Assembly: GCF_003201105.1 (NCBI RefSeq)
Contig: NZ_QICJ01000012.1
Coordinates: 62,001 to 126,000 of the forward strand
Direction of reading: 5' to 3'
DNA from: Dyella sp. AtDHG13
GTDB taxonomy: Bacteria; Pseudomonadota; Gammaproteobacteria; Xanthomonadales; Rhodanobacteraceae
Length of the DNA stretch: 64,000 nt
Within the stretch, counting starts at the first letter, position 1; every line of letters starts with the position of its first letter. The notes below the pieces were generated by a model. It searched no databases, was not told the origin of the DNA, and saw only the letters and a program-made list of their open reading frames with translations. A program made the position numbers and the translations under genes. Below are positions 35,682 through 43,087 of this stretch, one piece after another.

Positions 35682-36407
35682 ATGAAAGCCTCCATGCTTC
35701 CCCTTGCCGTCGCCATCGCCGCGATTTGCGTAGCCGGTCACGTCATCGCCGCGGATACGGTCAGCCTTCACGTCAAGCCCACCACCGTCACCCTGGCGCC
35801 CGGCCAGAACGCCGCGGTGATCACCATCACCAACGAGGGCGGCACGCCAGTCAATGCGCAGATCCGCGTGCTGGGCTGGGACCAGTCGCAGGACAAGGAC
35901 CAGCTGAGCGAAACCAACAAGCTCGTCGCGAGCCCACCAGCCATCAACTTCGCGGCAGGACAAAGCCAGTCCATCCGCATCGTGCGCACGGACAAGTCGC
36001 CCGCCACGCATGAAGAGGCCTATCGCGTGCTGGTGGACGAAATCCCCGACAAGACCAGTGCGCCGCAGGTGGGCGTGCAACTGCGCATGCGCTATTCGCT
36101 GCCCGTGTTCGTGCAACCGAAGTCCGAATCGGCGCAGGGCAAGGTCGACATCAATGCACAGGTTCAAGGAAGCAACCTCGTGTTGACCGCGCAGAACAAC
36201 GGCGCGGCCCACGCGCAGGCCGCCGATGTGATGCTCGATTACGGCGGCCAGGCGTCGACGCCTGTCGTCAAGGGCCTGCTGGGTTATGTGCTGCCGGGCA
36301 AGCGTATGCAATGGACGCTGCCCATTCCATCGAATGCCGCCGCACAGGGCAAGGCCACGCGCGTCACGGCCAGCCTCAACGGGCAGCCCGTGGAAGTGGC
36401 GCTGTAA
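35682..36407 (+). CDS. Periplasmic pilus chaperone (PapD/CsuC family)
   Basis: 241 residues with a signal peptide (MLPLAVAIAAICVAGHVIA). Two immunoglobulin-like domains are present: the N-terminal one has VSLHVKPTTVTLAPGQNAAVITITN and the subunit-binding strand AGQSQSIRIVR, and the linker segment LRMRYSLPVFVQP is the family's signature. The C-terminal domain ends ASLNGQPVEVAL. It holds pilin and tip subunits in the periplasm by donating a strand before delivery to the usher. It precedes the usher gene by 89 bp; that gap holds a stable hairpin that may set the chaperone:usher ratio. Confidence 0.92.
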   Translation: MKASMLPLAVAIAAICVAGHVIAADTVSLHVKPTTVTLAPGQNAAVITITNEGGTPVNAQIRVLGWDQSQDKDQLSETNKLVASPPAINFAAGQSQSIRIVRTDKSPATHEEAYRVLVDEIPDKTSAPQVGVQLRMRYSLPVFVQPKSESAQGKVDINAQVQGSNLVLTAQNNGAAHAQAADVMLDYGGQASTPVVKGLLGYVLPGKRMQWTLPIPSNAAAQGKATRVTASLNGQPVEVAL

Positions 36408-36447
36408 CGTCCGCCGTCCGGCTACGCAGGAGGCTGTATCGCCAACA

Positions 36448-36467
36448 CGGAGCCCCAACGGGCTCCG
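36448..36467 (+). other. Intra-operon hairpin between chaperone and usher genes
   Basis: CGGAGCCC-CAAC-GGGCTCCG, a perfect 8-bp stem with a 4-nt loop, 40 bp after the chaperone stop and 29 bp before the usher start. It has no T-tract, so it is more likely an mRNA-stability element or processing barrier than a terminator. Confidence 0.5.
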
Positions 36468-36496
36468 CAGGTGCCGCGTAAAGGGATCGACCATCT

Positions 36497-38974
36497 ATGG
36501 GATTTGTGTCGCGGACCGCATTTCGTCGCTGGGGAGCGCTATGCGGGCTATGCGGCCTCAGCCCGGTGAGCTGGGCGGCCATGGCGCAATCGGCACCAGA
36601 CACGTCGCCCGCACCGGAACCCGCCAACGGCTCGTACTACCTCGCGGCATCCATCAATGGTCTCGACAAGCAGCTGATCGTCCGGCTGGATCGCATCGAC
36701 GGTGCCTTCTACATCGGCGCCGACGAACTGCGTGAGCTTGGCGTGCTGACGGCGGGGCTTTCCTTCGACGACAACCAGCGCATCGCCCTGAGCGCCATCC
36801 CCGACCTTCGGTACACCTATCACGCCGATAGCCAGCGCATCGACTTCTCGCTTCCCGCTGATCGATTGCAGGCGGAGATGATCGGCTATCGAAACCCGCC
36901 GCCGCCCACGCCCACATCGGGCACCGGCCTCGAACTCAATTACGCCGCCAACCTGCAAGGCACGCGCGTGAGCTACACGCAGCGCAATCAGGCACAACGC
37001 CTGCTCGCGCCCGCCCTTGGCGCGGGTTATTACGGCAGCGCGCCGCCTCTGAGCGAAAGCGAAGCCGCGGCCGCCTATGACGCGCTCAACCGCACGCTGG
37101 ACGTCGGCACGCAACTGACGTTCTTCTCGCCGCTCGGCCAGGTAAGCAATGCCGGATACACGACCGTGGAGAGCGGGCAGGTTCGCTATCTTCGCCAGGA
37201 CACCTACTGGAGCTATGCATCGACCGACTCCCTGCTGACCTACACGGCTGGCGACCAGGTATCTTCCTCGCTGTCGTGGTCGCGCTCGGTGCGCCTTGGC
37301 GGCTTCAGCGTCGCGCACAATTTTTCCGTGCGCCCCGACCTGGTCACGTTCCCGGTGCCTGCCCTCGGGGGCAGTGCCGTCGTGCCGACCACGGTGGATC
37401 TGTACATCAACGGGCTACGGCAATTCTCCGGCGAAGCCAACGGCGGGCCGTTCCTGGTCAGCACGCCGCCTGCGCTCACCGGTGCCGGCCAGGCCTCGCT
37501 GGTCTATCGCGACGAACTGGGTCGCGAACTGCGTATCAATGAATCCCTGTACGTGGATTCGCGCCTGCTCGCGCGGGGCCTGTCGGAATGGTCGTTCGAG
37601 GCCGGATATCCGCGCCTCCATTATGGCGCGCGTTCGTTCGACTACGCGTCTCGCCCGGCGGCCAACGGCACCTGGCGATACGGCGCCAATGACCAGTTCA
37701 CGCTGGAGGGTCATCTGGAACTCTCCAGCGGCCTGCACAATGTTGGCGCGGGCGGCCTGTTCTCGCTGGGCCGCTTTGGCGTGCTGAATGGCTCCGTCAC
37801 CTTCAATCGCGGCAATACGTCGGGTGAGCAGGCCAGCGCGGGATATCAGTACGTCTCTCCTCGCTTCAGCATCGACCTGCAAGGCATCCGTACCTACGGA
37901 GACTACCGCGACCTCGGCAGCATGAGCGGCGTCAATGTGCCCCGGCGACAACTGCATGCCTCCGTGAGTGTGGCCATCACGCCCCGGCAGAACCTGTCGC
38001 TGACCTATGCGCGCCAGGACGCCTCGATTCTGGGCGGCTCACGCATCCTTTCCCTGGGCTACAACGCCACGGTGGGATCCCGCGTGAACGTCTTCGCCAA
38101 TGCCTTCCGCGATCGCGACCAGCCGCACTCGGGAGGAATCTATGCGGGGCTTATCATCAACCTCGACCACCGCATCAGTGCGTCCGTCAGCGCCAGCCAC
38201 TATGGCAGCGCCAGCACCCTGTCGACGTCCGCCAACCAGCCGATCGACTACGACAAGGGCGGCTTCGGATGGAACGTGCTGGGCGAAGGCGGCAACGGCG
38301 GCTATCGCCATGCGCTGGGCCGGCTGGACTACCAGAGCGACATCGGCAACCTGTCGGCCCAGGTCGAGCACTCGTCGTTCGCCAATTCCAGCTTCACCAC
38401 GAGCTCGCTCTACGCGACCGGCTCGCTGGTATGGATGGACGGCGCCGTGCTGGCCTCGCGCCCGATCAGCGATGCGTTCGCCGTGGTCAGCACGGACGGC
38501 GTACCGGGCGTGCCGGTGCTGCGGGAGAACCGCGTGGTGGGCACGACCAACAGCGGCGGGCATCTGCTCATTCCCGACCTGCTTTCCTACAACAACAATC
38601 ACATCTCCATCGACACCCTGGATTTGCCCGCCGACGCCGAGGTCAAAACCGATCAGCTCGAAGTGGCTCCCCGCACCCGTTCGGGGGTATTGGCGCGCTT
38701 TCCTATCAGCCGCTACCAAGGCGCTGTCGTGGTGCTTACGGACGAACAAGGTCAAGCGCTGCCCGTGGGCACGCTGGTCGACGTGAAGGACGAAACGGCA
38801 CCACTGCCCGTAGGTTACGACGGCAAAGTGTTCATTCCGCACTTGCAACCGGGCGGCAACGAGATATCGGCCCGCGTCGGAGACGTCATGTGCAGCGCGC
38901 AGATCGCTTTCAGGCCCAGCGATGCCATGCACACCATCGGTCCATTCCCCTGCAGAAGGAACGCGACGCCATGA
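36497..38974 (+). CDS. Outer-membrane usher (FimD/PapC/CsuD family)
   Basis: 825 residues. N-terminal signal region, then the usher N-domain (SYYLAASINGLDKQLIVRLD, the chaperone-binding surface), the 24-strand barrel with plug (e.g. RLGGFSVAHNFSVRPDLVTF and VPTTVDLYINGLRQFSGEA) and two C-terminal domains. The last part reads VGYDGKVFIPHLQPGGNEI and finishes IGPFPCRRNATP. The usher receives chaperone-subunit complexes and extrudes the growing pilus. Its stop codon overlaps the next start codon as ATGA, implying translational coupling to the tip adhesin. A degenerate second copy of its last ~68 codons lies at 39941-40144. Confidence 0.93.
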   Translation: MGFVSRTAFRRWGALCGLCGLSPVSWAAMAQSAPDTSPAPEPANGSYYLAASINGLDKQLIVRLDRIDGAFYIGADELRELGVLTAGLSFDDNQRIALSAIPDLRYTYHADSQRIDFSLPADRLQAEMIGYRNPPPPTPTSGTGLELNYAANLQGTRVSYTQRNQAQRLLAPALGAGYYGSAPPLSESEAAAAYDALNRTLDVGTQLTFFSPLGQVSNAGYTTVESGQVRYLRQDTYWSYASTDSLLTYTAGDQVSSSLSWSRSVRLGGFSVAHNFSVRPDLVTFPVPALGGSAVVPTTVDLYINGLRQFSGEANGGPFLVSTPPALTGAGQASLVYRDELGRELRINESLYVDSRLLARGLSEWSFEAGYPRLHYGARSFDYASRPAANGTWRYGANDQFTLEGHLELSSGLHNVGAGGLFSLGRFGVLNGSVTFNRGNTSGEQASAGYQYVSPRFSIDLQGIRTYGDYRDLGSMSGVNVPRRQLHASVSVAITPRQNLSLTYARQDASILGGSRILSLGYNATVGSRVNVFANAFRDRDQPHSGGIYAGLIINLDHRISASVSASHYGSASTLSTSANQPIDYDKGGFGWNVLGEGGNGGYRHALGRLDYQSDIGNLSAQVEHSSFANSSFTTSSLYATGSLVWMDGAVLASRPISDAFAVVSTDGVPGVPVLRENRVVGTTNSGGHLLIPDLLSYNNNHISIDTLDLPADAEVKTDQLEVAPRTRSGVLARFPISRYQGAVVVLTDEQGQALPVGTLVDVKDETAPLPVGYDGKVFIPHLQPGGNEISARVGDVMCSAQIAFRPSDAMHTIGPFPCRRNATP

Positions 38975-39915
38975 ACAACGCGTGGCTTAACGGCTTGTTG
39001 TTGCTCATCCTGTTGGCATGGGGTTCGCCAAAGGCGTACGCACAGACATGTACGGCGACGTTTTCCAACGTCAACTTTGGTGCGATCAGCGTCGTCTCCC
39101 CCAATGCGAACGACGTTAACGCCAGCGCCGTGGTGAACTGCTCGGGTTTTGCAACAGCCTATGCGTATGTGTGCCTCAGCATCGCCCAGGAGGCTTTGCC
39201 AGGGCCCACGTCCACCAAGCTGGTGAATACGATGTACGTGGATTCCGCGCGCACCCAGGTCTGGGGAAGCGTGTGGGGCGGCCCCACGCAGACGTGGCTC
39301 ACCGCCACCATTCCGCTGTCGGGCGGAAAAGGTAGCGCCACCATTCCCTACTACCCTCGCGTTCCGGGCAATCAGGCCAATGCTCCCGCGGGTAGCTATT
39401 CCTATACGTACAGCGGAGGTTGGACGGGTGTCCAAGGGTTTGGCTTCAATTCGGGCACGCCCGCGCCCTGCACATCCTCGACGCAGCAGTACGGCGTATT
39501 CACTCTCACTGTCAGTGCCGTCGTGACCACCGACTGCCTGATTTCGGTGACCAATATCGACTTTGGACAAGTGGGCCTCATCAACAACCCTGTCAACAGC
39601 ACTGGCACCATCAACACAACGTGCACCGTGAATGCACCGTACAGCATCTCGCTGAGCGCAGGCCAAGGAGCGGGCGCCACTGTCAGCGCACGCAAAATGA
39701 CACGCAGCGGCGGCAGCGATGTCCTGGCGTATGCCCTTTATACCAATGCAGCTCGCAACAGTCTCTGGGGCGATGGGACCAATGGCACGAGCACGCTGTC
39801 CTCCACGGGCACGGGCGCGACGCAGAGCAACACCATCTATGCCAGCGTGCTCGCGCCAGCCTCCGTTCCACCCGGAACCTACGTGGACACGGTGATTGCC
39901 ACGATCACTTATTGA
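38971..39915 (+). CDS. Two-domain SCPU tip adhesin of the Csu-type pilus, copy 1
   Basis: 314 residues starting at the ATGA overlap with the usher stop. Signal peptide (NGLLLLILLAWGSPKAYA), an N-terminal binding domain starting QTCTATFSNVNFGAISVVS, then a second SCPU domain (LTVSAVVTTDCLISVTNIDF) ending YVDTVIATITY. Two-domain subunits like CsuE cap Csu pili and bind hydrophobic or abiotic surfaces through the N-terminal domain. Copy 2 at 40141 has the same layout, and the second domains are clearly more similar than the first. Upstream the gene is coupled to the usher; downstream it is followed by the usher-tail remnant. Confidence 0.9.
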   Translation: MNNAWLNGLLLLILLAWGSPKAYAQTCTATFSNVNFGAISVVSPNANDVNASAVVNCSGFATAYAYVCLSIAQEALPGPTSTKLVNTMYVDSARTQVWGSVWGGPTQTWLTATIPLSGGKGSATIPYYPRVPGNQANAPAGSYSYTYSGGWTGVQGFGFNSGTPAPCTSSTQQYGVFTLTVSAVVTTDCLISVTNIDFGQVGLINNPVNSTGTINTTCTVNAPYSISLSAGQGAGATVSARKMTRSGGSDVLAYALYTNAARNSLWGDGTNGTSTLSSTGTGATQSNTIYASVLAPASVPPGTYVDTVIATITY

Positions 39916-39940
39916 GCTCCGTTCACGGGCCCACCAGGGT

Positions 39941-40144
39941 GCCACTGACAAACCGCTTGGCCAAAGCGATAGTCATCTGGTGGGCTATGACGGAAAGGTG
40001 TTCCTTCCGCGCCTGCAGTTGGCCGGCAACCAGATATCAGCCCTCGTGGGAGACACCATGTGCAGCGCGGACATTCCATTCGGCAGCCATGACGTGATGC
40101 ACACCATCGGCCCATTCACCTGCAAAAGGAATACCGCGCCATGA
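39941..40144 (+). pseudogene. Duplicated remnant of the usher C-terminus
   Basis: 68 codons with no recognised start, reading VGYDGKVFLPRLQLAGNQIS, then VMHTIGPFTCKRNTAP. These correspond residue by residue to the end of the usher (VGYDGKVFIPHLQPGGNEIS; AMHTIGPFPCRRNATP). The stop codon overlaps the start of the second adhesin as ATGA, exactly as the intact usher overlaps the first adhesin. It is the scar of a tandem duplication covering the usher 3' end plus the adhesin gene. An in-frame ATG/GTG further upstream could still drive translation, so the remnant may survive as a coupling leader. Confidence 0.8.
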
Positions 40145-41103
40145 TTCGTCCATGGTGGATTGCCGTTCTGGTGTTATCGCTTTGCATGATGGCGCCCGCT
40201 GCATGGGCACAGAGCTGCAGCGGAAGCATGGCCAACATGAACTTCGGATCATTCAGCTCGATATCGCCAGCCGGTGCAACCGCGACCGGCAACGTCAATA
40301 TCAACTGCTCGGGCTTTGCCACGCCTTACGCCCGGGTCTGCGTCAGCATGGGGTTGCCCGCGAATTCCGGCACATGGTCCGCCCGCACACTACCCGGCCC
40401 TTCGGGGGCCACGCTGTCCTGGACGATCTATCAGGATGCCGATTTCACCAAGCCGTGGACCAGCGTCTACGACCAGAACGGTATATACGCCAACTACGTC
40501 GATATCCCGCTTTCCTCGGGCACCGGCGCGGCAGTCCTGCCCTATTACGCCAAGGTGCCCGGAAATCAGGGCGTGCCCGCAGGAGGCTACGCAGTCACCT
40601 TCGGCACCAACGACGCCATGCTGTCGTACGCGGGGTTCAGCTCCAATCCACCGGCATGTACGACGGCTCTCTCTTCCGCCGGCCGTTTCACTTTCACTGT
40701 CAACGCCACGGTGATCTCCGACTGCCTCATCTCCGCCACCAACATCGACTTCGGGCAAGTCGGCCTTATTACCATCCCGGCCAACAGCACCGGTACGATC
40801 ACCACGACCTGCAACAAGACAACGGCGTACAGCGTCTCGTTGGACGCCGGCGCAGGTGCCGGCAGCAGCGTGAGCTCGCGCAAGCTCACGCGCAATGGCG
40901 GCAATGAGACCCTTGCTTACGCGCTTTACACCGACGCCGCGCGCACCCGCCCCTGGGGAGACGGCAGTAGCGGCACCACCACTGTCTCGGGCACCGGCAA
41001 CGGCGCGGCGCAAACGAGCACCATCTACGCCAGCCTGCTCGCCCCCGCCGCCGTGCCGGCGGGCGTTTACGTGGATACCGTGATCGCGACGGTGACGTAC
41101 TGA
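40141..41103 (+). CDS. Two-domain SCPU tip adhesin of the Csu-type pilus, copy 2
   Basis: 320 residues beginning in an ATGA overlap with the usher-tail remnant. Signal peptide (WWIAVLVLSLCMMAPAAWA), first domain QSCSGSMANMNFGSFSSIS, second domain FTVNATVISDCLISATNIDF with the terminal strand YVDTVIATVTY. It is paralogous to copy 1; the C-terminal, polymerising domain is strongly conserved while the N-terminal, presumed binding domain has diverged. That pattern suggests that the pilus can carry alternative tips, or two tip subunits in series. Last gene of the pilus operon; a permease gene follows in the same direction. Confidence 0.9.
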   Translation: MIRPWWIAVLVLSLCMMAPAAWAQSCSGSMANMNFGSFSSISPAGATATGNVNINCSGFATPYARVCVSMGLPANSGTWSARTLPGPSGATLSWTIYQDADFTKPWTSVYDQNGIYANYVDIPLSSGTGAAVLPYYAKVPGNQGVPAGGYAVTFGTNDAMLSYAGFSSNPPACTTALSSAGRFTFTVNATVISDCLISATNIDFGQVGLITIPANSTGTITTTCNKTTAYSVSLDAGAGAGSSVSSRKLTRNGGNETLAYALYTDAARTRPWGDGSSGTTTVSGTGNGAAQTSTIYASLLAPAAVPAGVYVDTVIATVTY

Positions 41104-41176
41104 ACCGTGCCGCCGGGCTTGCCCTGGGCCCGCCCCAACCGCCATGCTCGCCGCAATTTCACGCAGCGGCGCATCC

Positions 41177-42502
41177 ATGAGCGACACCTCGACTTCCGGC
41201 GGCTACGTCCGTCGTCTCCGTCCGTGGGACGCGGCCCTTATCGTGGTCGGCGGATTGATCGGCGGCGGCATCTTCCTGAACCCCTATATCGCCGCGGGAC
41301 GCACGGAATCGGGGCTGGCCCTGCTGTTGGTGTGGGTGGGCGCGGGCGTGCTGACCCTCATTGGCGCGCTGTGCTACGCCGAGCTGGGCGCCCGCCGGCC
41401 CCATGCGGGCGGCAGCTACGTGTATCTGCGCGATGCCTTCGGGCCGCTGGCCGGGTTCCTGTTCGGCTGGACCATGCTGCTGGTGATCTATTCGGGCTCC
41501 AGCGCGGCGGTGGCCACCATCTTCGCCAGCTATGCCGCGGCGGTATTCGGCTTGCCGGCCACCATGATCACGCCGCTGGCCGCCGGTGCGCTGGCTTTCG
41601 TGGCGCTGATCAACCTGTTTGGCCTGAAGCTCGGCGCGCAGGTCCACAACCTGTTCACCCTGCTGAAGCTGCTGGCGGTGGCGGTGCTGGTGGTGTGCGG
41701 CCTGTTCCTCGCCGGCGCCGGCGGCAAGGATGTGCTCGCCCCCGACCCGGCCTTCGCGGGCGTGGGCTTCATGGGGGCGGCGCTGCCGGTGCTGTTCGCG
41801 TATTCCGGCTTCACCTACCTCAACAACCTCGCGGGCGAAGTGGCCGAACCGCAGCGCACCCTGCCCCGGGCGCTCTTCATCGGCATGGTGCTGGTGATCG
41901 CCGCCTATGCGCTGGTGAATCTCGCCTACCTGGCCGTGCTGGGCCACGACGGCCTAGCCGCCAGCCATACCCCGGCGGCGGACGTGATGCAGCGCGTGTT
42001 CGGCGGTGCGGGCGCCAAGGTCATGGCCATCGGCATCGCGATTTCCACGCTCGGCTTCTGCAACATCACCCTGGTATCGGGGGCGCGCGTGCTGCAGGTG
42101 ATGGGCGACGACGGCCTGTTCTTCCGCAGCGTGGCGCGCCTGCACCCGGTGCACCGCACGCCCAACGTCGCCCTGCTGCTGCTTTCGGGCTGGGCCATCG
42201 TGCTGGTGCTGTCCGGCAGCTACGGGCAGTTGCTCGATTACGCCACCTTTGGCGACTGGCTGGCCTGCGCGGTGGGCGTGGGCACGCTGTTCTGGTATCG
42301 CCGCCACGAGGGCGCGCAGGCCAGTTTCCGCGTGCCGGGGTACCCCGTGCTGCCCCTGGTGTTCATCGCCACGGTGGGCCTGGTGGTGGTGCAAAGCCTG
42401 CAGAACAGCCCCAAAAACACCGGCATCGGCCTGCTGATCATGGCCGCCGGCATCCCGGTCTACCTGGTGTGGCGTCGCCTGTTCAGCCGGGTTGCCTCCT
42501 AA
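41177..42502 (+). CDS. APC superfamily amino acid permease
   Basis: About 441 residues from the ATG at 41177 (an ATG at 41144 is also in frame; neither has a good ribosome-binding site). Twelve predicted membrane helices. The first helix contains the family's unwound substrate-binding motif (VVGGLIGGGIFLNP), and helix 6 contains PVLFAYSGFTYLNNLAGEV with the conserved EVAEPQRTLPRAL loop. The pattern is that of the LAT/APA-type antiporters and uptake systems for amino acids; the substrate cannot be told. It sits between the pilus operon and the IorAB-like genes with no overlap, so operon membership is uncertain. Confidence 0.9.
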   Translation: MSDTSTSGGYVRRLRPWDAALIVVGGLIGGGIFLNPYIAAGRTESGLALLLVWVGAGVLTLIGALCYAELGARRPHAGGSYVYLRDAFGPLAGFLFGWTMLLVIYSGSSAAVATIFASYAAAVFGLPATMITPLAAGALAFVALINLFGLKLGAQVHNLFTLLKLLAVAVLVVCGLFLAGAGGKDVLAPDPAFAGVGFMGAALPVLFAYSGFTYLNNLAGEVAEPQRTLPRALFIGMVLVIAAYALVNLAYLAVLGHDGLAASHTPAADVMQRVFGGAGAKVMAIGIAISTLGFCNITLVSGARVLQVMGDDGLFFRSVARLHPVHRTPNVALLLLSGWAIVLVLSGSYGQLLDYATFGDWLACAVGVGTLFWYRRHEGAQASFRVPGYPVLPLVFIATVGLVVVQSLQNSPKNTGIGLLIMAAGIPVYLVWRRLFSRVAS

Positions 42503-42553
42503 GAACCACGCTGCAATGCCACAATGAGCGGATTCCGAAGGAGCTTCGAACCG

Positions 42554-43087
42554 ATGGCGAACGCGCAAGACCAGATGCCGACACCCGGTACTAGCAACAC
42601 CATCACGCCCGAGAAGGTGCGCGAAGGTGTCGATCTGGAGATCAACGGCAAGAGCTATCGCCACACTGGCGACGACCAGATGCCCCTGCTGTGGTACCTG
42701 CGCGACGTGCTGCGCCTGACCGGCACCAAGTACAGCGGCGAGCATGGCGAAGGCGGCTACGACCTGGTGCTGGTCGACGGCAAGCTCGCCTCGGCCACCA
42801 ACCTGCCGGTCGTCAAGCTGGCCGGCAAGAAAGTGACCACGGTCGAAGGCCTTGCCGCCACCGACGGCAAGCTGCATCCGCTGCAGCAGGCGTTCGTCGA
42901 CGAAGACGCCATCGGCTGTGGCTACTGCACGCCGGGCTGGCTGATGGCCGCGCTCGACCTGCTCAATCGCCATCCGCAACCGAGCGACAACGACATCGAC
43001 CAGTTGCCCAATCTCTGCCGCTGCGGCTGCCAGACCCGCGTGCGCCGCGCCATCAAGCGCGCCGCCGCCAAGGGAGGCCGCGCATGA
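42554..43087 (+). CDS. IorA-like [2Fe-2S] subunit lacking the N-terminal cluster ligands
   Basis: 177 residues. The ATG at 42554 is fixed by GAAGGAG at 42537-42543, which lies inside the longer frame from 42524. The protein aligns without gaps to small subunits of the isoquinoline 1-oxidoreductase / xanthine dehydrogenase family (LLWYLRDVLRLTGTK; KVTTVEGL). However, the ferredoxin-like loop that should contain four cysteines reads YSGEHGEGGYDLVLVDG: the ligand positions are Gly62, Gly67, Asp70 and Thr82. The C-terminal helical cluster is kept (CGYC 122-125, CRC 155-157). So one of two clusters is predicted to be absent. It overlaps iorB-like by ATGA, indicating a coupled pair. Confidence 0.87.
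   Translation: MANAQDQMPTPGTSNTITPEKVREGVDLEINGKSYRHTGDDQMPLLWYLRDVLRLTGTKYSGEHGEGGYDLVLVDGKLASATNLPVVKLAGKKVTTVEGLAATDGKLHPLQQAFVDEDAIGCGYCTPGWLMAALDLLNRHPQPSDNDIDQLPNLCRCGCQTRVRRAIKRAAAKGGRA

Noticed and set aside
36408-36496. Hairpin at 36448 as transcription terminator splitting the pilus operon
   Set aside because: No T-tract, and all genes downstream need the same operon; treated as an mRNA structure.
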